The notes below the pieces were generated by a model, which saw nothing but the letters and a program-made list of their open reading frames with translations, ran no database searches and was not told where the DNA came from. Shown in pieces: positions 7,204 through 14,968 of a DNA stretch of 24,910 bases. Each line of letters starts with the position of its first letter. Positions within the stretch are counted from its first letter, which is position 1. The stretch spans positions 1 through 24,910 of the forward strand of contig JANYDR010000058.1 of the NCBI GenBank assembly GCA_025363495.1, written 5' to 3'. The DNA is from Cyclobacteriaceae bacterium. GTDB taxonomy: Bacteria > Bacteroidota > Bacteroidia > Cytophagales > Cyclobacteriaceae. Made by a program: the position numbers and the translations under genes.

Positions 7204-10128
7204 ATGCCCAACTCAATCAAAGAAACGACCGGAAACTCAAAGCTTCTCCAGTTTTTCTTTGCCTTTTTATTGCTTTTAGTATTCTATCATTTCCGCTATG
7301 GGTTGTCCTTCTTCAATCCAGCGTATATTAATTGGGTTATCGATGATGGCGAGCTGGCCAATGGGTTCTTCAGCTTTGGCTACTATCGGCACGAGCCTTT
7401 GACCTTTCCTATCGGAGACATCAAATCCTATTTCTATCCAATGGGCACGAATCTCTACACGTCTGATATTCCTCTCCTCGCGTTATTCTTTAAACCATTT
7501 TCACCAATTCTTCCTGAACAGTTTCAATCTCTTGGAGTATGGTTTTTGACCTGTCACTTACTGCAAGCATGGTTTTCAATTTTGTTATGCGAACGGTTTA
7601 AGATCAATGGATTTGCACGCGCCTGTACAGTAGTGTTCTTCTTGTTTGCGCCCGTACTCATGTCTCGATTTATTCATCCCAGTTTGTTTTGTCAGTGGAT
7701 GATCCTTGCCAGTATCTGGATCTATTTTATTGATCCTCAAAAAACACCAGTACGAAAGATCTTGTTCTATCAATTCTGTCTTTTCATTGTGAGTGGACTG
7801 GTGTTCGCTTATATGTGGGCAATGGTTTTCGGTTTTTCAGTTTCGCTTTTTTTACGACTGTGGCTTATCGACAAGAAACTGAGATTCTTTCAGGTGATAC
7901 TTAATTTTTCATTTCATATCGTGGTGATGACAGCGTTGTGGCTGCTTATTGGCCTGTTCTCATTTGAGGGAATCCCAAATTATCAAATGGAGGGATGGGG
8001 AGCTTTTTCGCTTAATCTTAATTCGCTGTTTAACCCAATGGGCACCGCCGTGCTTCTTCCAACGCGCCCGTACGCCTGGCCACAACATATTGAAGGATAT
8101 GCATATCTCGGAGCCGGCATTCTCACCTTGCTCCTGTTTTACTTCTCAATAAAATTGGTGCAGAAATTTGTAAAGAAAGCGCCTGTTATTAAAAGTGACC
8201 GATGGAGGATTGAAGGAACAAACACGGCACCGCTGATGTTGTTCTTTACATTCTCATTCCTATTCGCCTTGTCGAACGATATATCTTATAACAATGAAGT
8301 TATTTTCCACTACCCCCTTCCGCAGGCTTTTTCAGCTCTTCTGAATTCATTCAGATCAGGTGGACGTTTCTTCTGGCCTGTTTATTACTTTATTTTTCTC
8401 ACGCTGTTTTATTACTTCAACAGATTGAGTCTAAACAACGTCGTAAAGAATGTAATTTTTGGTTGTTGCCTGGCTATTCAGCTTTATGATATTCAGCCTT
8501 ACTTAACCTCACTAAATTTCACATATGGCCCCTATAAACCACCGATTCACCCGGTCTGGGAAACAGTGATCAAGTCATTTGATGAGGTTCTTTTCTATCC
8601 AGGATTCAGACGTACATACAAGACCTTTGATGATTACCGGTACTTTACTTACTACACAACAGTCTATCAAAAGAGAATAAACATTGGATATCCGGCGCGT
8701 TTCGATGGAAAGAAAGCCGAACAGCTCATCGGAAAGCTTGGACATAAAATTGCTAATGAAGGCCTGGATGAACGTGCCGTGTATGTTTCTATCTTACCTA
8801 ACCTCAATAACCTGGCCCTCCCCTTATACAGTGATGAGGCCTACTGCTTCGACATAGATGGATACCTTATTATTTTTAAAAAGACAGAAGGCACAAAAGC
8901 ATTGGCCGACTACATTAAGCAAAATATCGGGCCAGATATTCGACCTGAAATCATTTCTCACTTTCTTTTAAAGCCCTGGAAGGAAACACCAGATGTGAAG
9001 ACTATAAGTTCTGCTAAAGTTGGGTTTTATGAAACTGATCTAAGCGAAAATCATTTTAACTTAAAAGGCTGGGCATTTGACGAGAGGAGCAGCGATGTGA
9101 AGAATGATTCATTATATCTTATCATAGAGTCTTCATCAAAACAAAAATGGATTGCTCCTGTAAACCGGTTCGGAACACCGGATGTTGCCAGCTTCTTCAA
9201 TAATCCTGCCCTTGACATGGCAGGTTTTGGCATAAGCCTGATATCAAAAAATCTTCCTCAAGGATCCTATCGCACTGCCCTTCTTTTTGTGAATAAAAAT
9301 ACTAACTCTCATTTGTTGGATTGGCTTGATCATACTGTTTACATCAGTCGCGCAGCCAATGTAATCACCATCAGCAAACCACAGCTACCGGCACCGGAAG
9401 TAAAATTCGATGTTAATAAAATTGATACCGGTGGCGATGATGTTATTATTGAGTCATGGGCTTTCCCTAAACAGGGAACTTGCGAAAGTTGTAAATCATA
9501 CTTCATACTCAGTTCTTCTGAAATAACTTACGCTGCCGAGGCAGCCAGTGTTGCCAGACCGGATGTTGCCGACTTTTTTAATAATGTCGCTCTAATCAAC
9601 TCAGGAAAAAATATTAGATTTCATAAATGCGCTATCAAGAGAGGTCAATATCAATTGGGCATTCTCCTTAAAGACACAGTCAAATCAATTGATTACTTTT
9701 CTGAAACAGATAAAATAGTCACAATTGGTTTAAATGAATTTAGCAAACCCTCCATTCTCCAAAACCTTCCCGAAGGAAACGATAGTATCCGCGCCTTTGT
9801 AGATCATATTGAAGAGAAGGAGAATTTCTTTGAACTGGATGGCTGGGCTTTCATTCATCCCCTTAGCACTAATTTCAGCAATACTCAAATTGTATTACGA
9901 TCAAAAGATAAAGCCTACAGTTTGTCGGCAGATGCCACTGGAAGACCAGATTTAAAGGGCTATTTTAATTTATCATACGATACCGATCTGGCAGGATTTA
10001 AACTGAAGTTCAGGAAAGACAGTCTTCCACCTGGCAAGTACCAGATTTGCATCATAATGGAAAACTTAAAAACAAATGAACAAAGCTTAAGTTGCTTGAA
10101 TTCCTTCATTGAAATTAAGCCCAAGTAG
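7204..10128 (+). CDS. Giant DUF6311/GT-C-like membrane glycosyltransferase with three C-terminal repeats (paralog B)
   Basis: This 974-residue paralog of the preceding gene has the same order of parts. A multi-helix N-terminal half carries EPLTFPIG, SYFYPMGTNLYTSDIPL and KPFSPILPEQFQSLG, then a soluble linker, then three 'GWAF/RPDV' repeats at about residues 602-714, 735-841 and 861-973. Repeats at matching positions in the two proteins are more alike than repeats within one protein. For example, repeat 1 has RFGTPDVASFF here and RFGTRDVAEFF in paralog A, and repeat 3 opens AFVDHIEEKENFF here and AYLDHITEQKYFY there. The ancestor therefore already had three repeats before the gene duplicated. 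Repeat 2 here is eroded, with SWAF for GWAF and SGK for SGF, and it gained two cysteines (GTCESC). ATG 7204 is the natural start. The likely role is periplasmic glycosyl transfer from a lipid-phosphate donor; its substrate probably differs from that of paralog A. Confidence 0.8.
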   Translation: MPNSIKETTGNSKLLQFFFAFLLLLVFYHFRYGLSFFNPAYINWVIDDGELANGFFSFGYYRHEPLTFPIGDIKSYFYPMGTNLYTSDIPLLALFFKPFSPILPEQFQSLGVWFLTCHLLQAWFSILLCERFKINGFARACTVVFFLFAPVLMSRFIHPSLFCQWMILASIWIYFIDPQKTPVRKILFYQFCLFIVSGLVFAYMWAMVFGFSVSLFLRLWLIDKKLRFFQVILNFSFHIVVMTALWLLIGLFSFEGIPNYQMEGWGAFSLNLNSLFNPMGTAVLLPTRPYAWPQHIEGYAYLGAGILTLLLFYFSIKLVQKFVKKAPVIKSDRWRIEGTNTAPLMLFFTFSFLFALSNDISYNNEVIFHYPLPQAFSALLNSFRSGGRFFWPVYYFIFLTLFYYFNRLSLNNVVKNVIFGCCLAIQLYDIQPYLTSLNFTYGPYKPPIHPVWETVIKSFDEVLFYPGFRRTYKTFDDYRYFTYYTTVYQKRINIGYPARFDGKKAEQLIGKLGHKIANEGLDERAVYVSILPNLNNLALPLYSDEAYCFDIDGYLIIFKKTEGTKALADYIKQNIGPDIRPEIISHFLLKPWKETPDVKTISSAKVGFYETDLSENHFNLKGWAFDERSSDVKNDSLYLIIESSSKQKWIAPVNRFGTPDVASFFNNPALDMAGFGISLISKNLPQGSYRTALLFVNKNTNSHLLDWLDHTVYISRAANVITISKPQLPAPEVKFDVNKIDTGGDDVIIESWAFPKQGTCESCKSYFILSSSEITYAAEAASVARPDVADFFNNVALINSGKNIRFHKCAIKRGQYQLGILLKDTVKSIDYFSETDKIVTIGLNEFSKPSILQNLPEGNDSIRAFVDHIEEKENFFELDGWAFIHPLSTNFSNTQIVLRSKDKAYSLSADATGRPDLKGYFNLSYDTDLAGFKLKFRKDSLPPGKYQICIIMENLKTNEQSLSCLNSFIEIKPK

Positions 10129-10300
10129 AATTGCATTTAACTGTTCCAAGCAGCCTTGCGAAAAACTAAAGCCTGCCTGATGTGAATGCACTAAAACTTG
10201 CTAGGACTGCCAGAGGATAAACCGCTGGCACCCGTGCGGGAAATCTGGATTATTCGTATTTAATTTGCCAGCGAATAGCCAAATACCTCAAAACAACTTT
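10129..10300. other. Intergenic region before the rfb cassette
   Basis: These 172 bases separate the giant paralogs from rfbF and probably carry the promoter for the rfb cassette. The best -7 candidate is TTAATTTG at 10258-10265, one mismatch from TAnnTTTG, and it has no well-spaced TTG upstream. No gene, clear hairpin terminator or RNA element is visible. Confidence 0.3.
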
Positions 10301-11074
10301 ATGAAGGTAGTGATACTTGCCGGTGGACTCGGTACCCGACTGTCAGAAGAAACTGACTTACGTCCCAAACCAATGGTAGAAATTGGAGGCAAACCAGTTT
10401 TATGGCATATTATTAACATCTATGCTCACTATGGGTTCAATGAGTTTGTCATATGCCTTGGATATAAGGGCTATATTGTTAAAGAATATTTCGCCAATTA
10501 TTTTCTTCATCAATCGGATGTAACAATCGACTTGTCGAATAATCAGATGCAAATTCATAATACGGCCGCAGAGAACTGGAAAATTACCCTCGTTGATACG
10601 GGAAAAGACACAATGACAGGTGGGCGTATCAAACGAATAAAGGAATATGTAAACAATGAGCGCTTCTTTCTGACTTATGGTGATGGCGTAGGAAATGTAG
10701 AATTGGATAAGCTCCTCGCATTTCACCTCAAAAATAAAAAAATGTGCACAGTAACATCTGTTCAACCTACCGGAAGATTTGGAGTACTCAATATCAATGA
10801 TGACGAACGTGTTGAGTCTTTTTTTGAAAAAAGGCAGGAAGATGTTGGATGGATCAACGCAGGATTCTTTGTATGTGAGCCTGGCATTTTCGATTATATA
10901 AAAAATGATCAAACCATTTGGGAACGGGATCCTCTGGAAAACCTAGCCACAAAGGGCGAACTTATGGCTTTCAAGCATAAGGGTTTTTGGAGACCTATGG
11001 ACACACTTAAAGACAAGAGCGACCTGAATGAGCTATGGAATAATGGTGAGGCAAGCTGGAAAATCTGGAAATAA
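10301..11074 (+). CDS. rfbF: Glucose-1-phosphate cytidylyltransferase
   Basis: This 257-residue enzyme makes CDP-D-glucose from CTP and glucose-1-phosphate, the first step to CDP-3,6-dideoxyhexoses. It has the nucleotidyltransferase signature AGGLGTRLSEET (residues 7-18), RPKPMVEIGGKP (about 22-33) and the metal-site GDGVG (127-131). TSVQPTGRFGVL and GWINAGFFV, typical of RfbF/DdhA/AscA, follow. ATG 10301 gives exactly the usual N-terminus MKVVILAGG and the usual length of 257. An in-frame TTG at 10265 would add 12 unlikely residues. It leads a compact cassette, with rfbG 8 bases downstream and rfbH 3 bases after that. The identification is very secure. Confidence 0.97.
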   Translation: MKVVILAGGLGTRLSEETDLRPKPMVEIGGKPVLWHIINIYAHYGFNEFVICLGYKGYIVKEYFANYFLHQSDVTIDLSNNQMQIHNTAAENWKITLVDTGKDTMTGGRIKRIKEYVNNERFFLTYGDGVGNVELDKLLAFHLKNKKMCTVTSVQPTGRFGVLNINDDERVESFFEKRQEDVGWINAGFFVCEPGIFDYIKNDQTIWERDPLENLATKGELMAFKHKGFWRPMDTLKDKSDLNELWNNGEASWKIWK

Positions 11075-11082
11075 TTCATTCA

Positions 11083-12144
11083 ATGGATTTGTTCAATAAT
11101 TTCTACAAGGGGAAAAAAATTCTCATAACCGGCGACACAGGTTTCAAGGGTTCATGGCTTTGCATATGGCTTACAGAACTTGGGGCAGAGGTCTATGGTT
11201 ATGCCCTGCCCCCTCGGACAAAGGATGATAATTTTGTAAAAAGTAATCTTGAGAAAATCATTCATCATCAGGATGGAGATATCCGCGACCTGGAACTTCT
11301 CAGGAAAACATTTAATCAGGTGAAACCAGATATCACTTTTCATCTTGCTGCCCAGGCTTTGGTGTTGCCATCTTATAACAACCCGGTAGAAACTTTTCAT
11401 ACGAATGTGATGGGAACGGTGAATTTTTTTGAAGCCGTTCGGAGTACACCTTCCGTAAAAGTAGCGTTGAACGTTACCAGCGATAAGTGCTATCAAAATA
11501 ATGAGTGGGTATGGGGCTATCGCGAAAGTGATCCTATGGGAGGAAACGATCCTTACAGCGCGTCAAAAGGATGTTCCGAACTCATTACCTCGTCTTATTT
11601 AAAATCCTATTTTTCTTCAGGGGACTGCCTGGTTGCATCCGGTCGTGCCGGGAATGTTATTGGTGGTGGCGATTGGGCGGAACACAGGATTATTCCTGAT
11701 GTGTTTCGTGCTTATTTTTCAAAACAAGACCTTATTATAAGAAACCCACACGCTACCCGACCCTGGCAATTTGTGCTGGAGCCCGTTTTTGGATATCTCA
11801 TGCTGGCTAAAACAGTTTATGAAAAAGGAAGGGCTTTTACAGGTGGCTGGAACTTCGGACCCAATGCCGGAAAGGACCACAGCGTTTCAGATGTGATCGG
11901 ACATATAAAAAAGAATGTTCCGGAACTAAAATATAAATCAGATGAAAGCACTAATAAACCTCATGAGGCAACTTTACTGAAACTCGACATCTCCAAGTCA
12001 TTGACATATCTTAACTGGAGGCCCTTATTAAAATTCGAAGAAACAATCGAATTCACGGCGGAAGGTTATCTTTCAGAAAAAAATAATGTTGACGTTTATC
12101 AAAGCAGAGTCAATCAAATCAAGCAGTACATTTCGAAATTTTAA
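11083..12144 (+). CDS. rfbG: CDP-glucose 4,6-dehydratase
   Basis: This 353-residue extended SDR converts CDP-glucose to CDP-4-keto-6-deoxy-D-glucose using tightly bound NAD. The Rossmann motif GDTGFKGSWL (residues about 17-26) is the form specific to CDP-glucose dehydratases. TSDKCY carries the Thr and Asp of the dehydratase active site. YSASKG (about 164-169) gives the catalytic Tyr-x3-Lys, and RAGNVIGGGDWAEHRIIPD is another family hallmark. The length matches RfbG/DdhB (about 355-360). It sits between rfbF and rfbH with minimal spacing, the classical order of the 3,6-dideoxyhexose pathway. All visible catalytic residues are intact. Confidence 0.97.
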   Translation: MDLFNNFYKGKKILITGDTGFKGSWLCIWLTELGAEVYGYALPPRTKDDNFVKSNLEKIIHHQDGDIRDLELLRKTFNQVKPDITFHLAAQALVLPSYNNPVETFHTNVMGTVNFFEAVRSTPSVKVALNVTSDKCYQNNEWVWGYRESDPMGGNDPYSASKGCSELITSSYLKSYFSSGDCLVASGRAGNVIGGGDWAEHRIIPDVFRAYFSKQDLIIRNPHATRPWQFVLEPVFGYLMLAKTVYEKGRAFTGGWNFGPNAGKDHSVSDVIGHIKKNVPELKYKSDESTNKPHEATLLKLDISKSLTYLNWRPLLKFEETIEFTAEGYLSEKNNVDVYQSRVNQIKQYISKF

Positions 12145-12147
12145 AAA

Positions 12148-13461
12148 ATGGAATCAAAAGCGCAAAATATCAAGGACCAGATTTTTGATCTCATCAAACA
12201 ATATCATGATGAGGTTTATGGAAATAAAAAATTTGTGGCAGGAGAATCCAACATTCCTGTAAGTGGAAAAGTCTTTGATGAAAAGGAATTGCAGCTAATG
12301 ACCGAAGCTGCACTTGATGGTGTTTTCACCACCGGCCGGTTCAACACAGAGTTCGAAAAGAAACTTGCCAAATACATTGGAGTAAATAATCTGATCACCG
12401 TCAATTCAGGGTCCTCTGCTAATCTTATTGCAGCAGCCACGCTCACCGCTGAAGAGTTAGGGGAACGCGCCCTTAAGGCCGGTGATGAATTTATAACAGT
12501 CTCCGTTTCATTTCCGACTACGATCAATCCCCTACTACAGTTTGGACTTATCCCTGTTTTCCTGGATGTTGATATTCCAACCTATGAAATTGACATTACA
12601 CGTTTGGAAGAGGCTATCGGCCCTAAAACGAAAGCAATTGTTATAGCTCATACCTTAGGAAATGTTTTCCAGGTAGAAGAAATTTCAAGAATAGCCAAGA
12701 AGCACAATCTGTGGCTGATTGAAGATTGCTGTGATGCCCTTGGTGCCACATACAACAATAAGCATGTAGGAACATTCGGAGACATTGCGACCATAAGTTT
12801 TTATCCTGCTCACCACATCACAATGGGAGAAGGCGGCGCTGTATTTACTACTAATTGGAGGCTGAAAAAAATTATGGAATCCTTCCGCGATTGGGGAAGG
12901 GACTGTTATTGTGAGCCTGGTAAAGATAACACATGCAAAAAGCGTTTCAGCTGGCAATTAGGAAGCCTGCCGTTTGGATATGATCACAAGTACACGTACT
13001 CTCGTCTCGGTTATAATTTAAAGATCACTGACATGCAGGCCGCGCTCGGGCTTGCACAGCTTGATAAGCTTGACGAATTCGTACGCATCAGAAGACGCAA
13101 TTTTGATCGGCTTAAAACTGGATTGGGAGATTTGACCGACAAACTCATTCTACCGGAGGCAACAGCCAATTCAAACCCTTCATGGTTTGGCTTTTTAATA
13201 ACGCTCAAGCCGAATGCTGGCATCAGTCGGAATGACCTGATCACGGAGCTTACCCAGCATAAAGTAGCTACGCGATTATTATTTGCTGGAAATATTATCC
13301 ACCAGCCTTATTTTAAAAATTACGAATACCGTGTCGTGGGAGAATTAAAGAATGCCGAGATCGTGATGAACCAGACATTCTGGATTGGAGTAACGCCTAT
13401 GATTAATGATGAGATGGTGGATTATGTTGTAAAGGTGTTTCAGCAGATATTGAGACCTTAA
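12148..13461 (+). CDS. rfbH: CDP-4-keto-6-deoxy-D-glucose 3-dehydrase (E1)
   Basis: This 437-residue PMP-dependent iron-sulfur enzyme removes the C3 hydroxyl of CDP-4-keto-6-deoxyglucose, giving the 3,6-dideoxy series. Two diagnostic features are visible. The lysine that normally holds PLP is replaced by histidine (PAHHIT, H222), as in E1/DdhC. The [2Fe-2S] cysteines C195, C253, C255 and C263 are spaced exactly C-x57-C-x1-C-x7-C, as known for E1. The length matches RfbH (about 435). The cognate reductase (E3, RfbI/DdhD type) is not in the window and may be supplied elsewhere, as often happens. The gene ends the rfb cassette. Downstream the sequence is decayed, so the pathway continues only after about 3 kb. 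Confidence 0.97.
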   Translation: MESKAQNIKDQIFDLIKQYHDEVYGNKKFVAGESNIPVSGKVFDEKELQLMTEAALDGVFTTGRFNTEFEKKLAKYIGVNNLITVNSGSSANLIAAATLTAEELGERALKAGDEFITVSVSFPTTINPLLQFGLIPVFLDVDIPTYEIDITRLEEAIGPKTKAIVIAHTLGNVFQVEEISRIAKKHNLWLIEDCCDALGATYNNKHVGTFGDIATISFYPAHHITMGEGGAVFTTNWRLKKIMESFRDWGRDCYCEPGKDNTCKKRFSWQLGSLPFGYDHKYTYSRLGYNLKITDMQAALGLAQLDKLDEFVRIRRRNFDRLKTGLGDLTDKLILPEATANSNPSWFGFLITLKPNAGISRNDLITELTQHKVATRLLFAGNIIHQPYFKNYEYRVVGELKNAEIVMNQTFWIGVTPMINDEMVDYVVKVFQQILRP

Positions 13462-13743
13462 CAAATCATTTTCAGATTTTTTATATTAACCGGATTATTT
13501 CCTTGAGGTAATGCGGTTTGACCTTTCTTGCAATGCCATGATTTTGATATTCCCATTCCGAATAAGTAGACGCCATTAGAATTGTAGGCTGTTTTTAATT
13601 TAGTATCGCATGGCATTTATCAATTGAAAGAGCGGGCGGGAAACTATCATTACTGATGACGTTGTGAAGCCCATTATCCGATCGAGAGGTCTTATATTAA
13701 AACTTTCATCTTTCGACAGTTTTTTCAAAAAAACATTGAATAG
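13462..13743. other. Non-coding, apparently decayed sequence downstream of rfbH
   Basis: No intact gene can be supported in these 282 bases. A minus-strand peptide-like stretch (listed separately) may be a relic, and the sequence then runs into the decayed glycosyltransferase copy. No hairpin with a T-run that would end the rfb transcript is obvious. Confidence 0.4.
13481..13594 (-). pseudogene. Possible relic of the C-terminal end of an unidentified gene
   Basis: Read on the minus strand, an open stretch of 37 codons ends at TAA (plus-strand 13481-13483). It encodes a protein-like peptide that includes TILMASTYSEWEYQNHGIAR and KPHYLKEIIRLI. The composition (Trp, Tyr, His, an amphipathic C-terminal helix) looks more like a real protein end than random AT-rich translation. 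It is closed upstream by a stop and has no recognisable family. It may be the surviving tail of a gene otherwise deleted, or chance. Confidence 0.25.
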
Positions 13744-14742
13744 TTTAAATTATTTAAAGCCCATGCCATCCTGATCGCGCTCACCACAGACCGAATCGCC
13801 TTATCAACTTTTGCAATTGCATTAGCAACCGGAAAAAGACTTACGCCTTTGGTCTTTATTATACCTGTCATGATGAATACCGGTAACAATTCTATTATGC
13901 GAGTTGCAAAGGTGGCAATCCTTACAGCGTTTTGGATATTGTCATTAGCGTCACGTCGTCAAAGACTAATCAGCACTTCTTAACACCCGGTGTTGATGAA
14001 TCCCTTCATTTTCTTAAAAACAATTAACGCTTATTCAGACGTAGCCGTCCGCACAATGTTTGGGCTCACATTTAACAGTGCTCTTTATGTGCCTATACTC
14101 TACCTTTCATCAAAATTTAAAATGTTCGATTTTTTCTCCAATTCAGTGACGCCAATTCATCTACCAACTTTCGTGTTTGCGATAATAGCACTTCTTTTAC
14201 TTCTAAAAACAACTGGTTATAACCGAAGAAAAAAAATACAAATGGCGGCCTTGATATGCTTTGATCTGGCCATAATAGTACTATTCCATAAAGTTCCACA
14301 TCTCGTATTTCCTTTCGTCATTCTCTCATTTATTACATTCTTCCCGCCGCCGCGAAATGAATTTTCGTTTGGATATGATGTCGTGGTGATTCTTGCTAAC
14401 AAATATCTTAGTTTTGAAAAAATAGTATAGATAGTATGTAGAACATTTGTAGTCTTCATGCCAATTTCGAGGGACTATTATTTACTGGTAATGATGATTT
14501 CCCTAATTATTTTCCCTAAATCAAGCTATTCATTTTATTACTTCTTAGCCTATGGGCTACTGATTGGAGCCAAGAACTTTATTTGGCTTGACGAAGTTCT
14601 TGGCAATCCTATCGCAATCCAGGTTTTTATTAATCCTATACTGCTTCTACTGTTCCTCGTCGCGGAATTTGACCTCCTCAGTTTTATGAAGAGAGTTTCA
14701 AAAAATACTGACAGGATGGAAGTTATTAGCTCCAAAACTTAA
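13744..14742 (+). pseudogene. Decayed copy of the downstream GT87-like membrane glycosyltransferase gene
   Basis: One continuous reading frame of 333 codons, with only two in-frame stops (TAA 13981-13983 and TAG 14428-14430), encodes a protein homologous to residues about 170-445 of the intact gene at 14969-16342. Before the first stop, ILIALTTDRIALSTFAIALA and RLTPLVFIIPV match LLIALASDNVLFSTFLIGIC and RLTPIVFTIPI (18 of 34 identical by eye). After the second stop, FMPISRDYYLLV, FPKSSYSF, AKNF, QVFINP and EFDLL match FMPITGDYYLLV, YPKNSYSF, PKNF, QVFLNP and SEFDLL. The middle third is more diverged, with a shared IIA-LLLLK stretch, and is about 35-40 codons longer. The N-terminal 170 residues are missing or unrecognisable. 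It could be expressed only as fragments. It is a tandem paralog that lost function. Confidence 0.8.
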
Positions 14743-14968
14743 CACGCACCTTCATTCAAAATCCATAACGGTTTTCGGATATCCGCCGTTAGAAAAACAA
14801 TTTATTCAGGGAAACGACGAAAAAAGTTAGATCGACGTCAAATTTCTCCATTTTAGATGCTCTTATTATGTTGCATATGTCAATTTCTTATTTTGACTGA
14901 CGCGTTTTATAATTTATCTTTTACACCAAATTGAAAGTACCCCAACAAACAACAGGATCTGACCACCC
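14743..14968. other. Intergenic region before the GT87-like gene
   Basis: These 226 bases lie between the decayed copy and the intact gene. They contain a candidate promoter (listed separately) and no gene or stable hairpin that I can support. Confidence 0.4.
14891..14922 (+). promoter_or_regulatory. Candidate Bacteroidota promoter for the GT87-like gene and downstream operon
   Basis: TTTTG at 14891-14895 is followed after 19 bases by TATCTTTT at 14915-14922, one mismatch from TAnnTTTG. The spacing fits the Bacteroidota sigma factor consensus, and the predicted start would leave a leader of about 40 bases before the TTG at 14969. This is the best-formed promoter candidate in the window, but it rests on pattern only. 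Confidence 0.4.

Noticed and set aside
4161..10272. The string AATTTGCC before both the giant paralog A start and the rfbF start as a shared regulatory site
   Set aside because: Eight AT-rich bases recurring twice in 25 kb is expected by chance, and the distances to the start codons differ.
10400..10912. Open frame of 170 codons on the minus strand inside rfbF
   Set aside because: It lies opposite an intact, highly conserved gene, has no recognisable domain, and its composition is what antisense translation of that gene gives.
13462..14968. Insertion sequence or transposase remnant in the decayed stretch
   Set aside because: No transposase-like peptide or terminal inverted repeats were found; the recognisable coding material matches the neighbouring glycosyltransferase.
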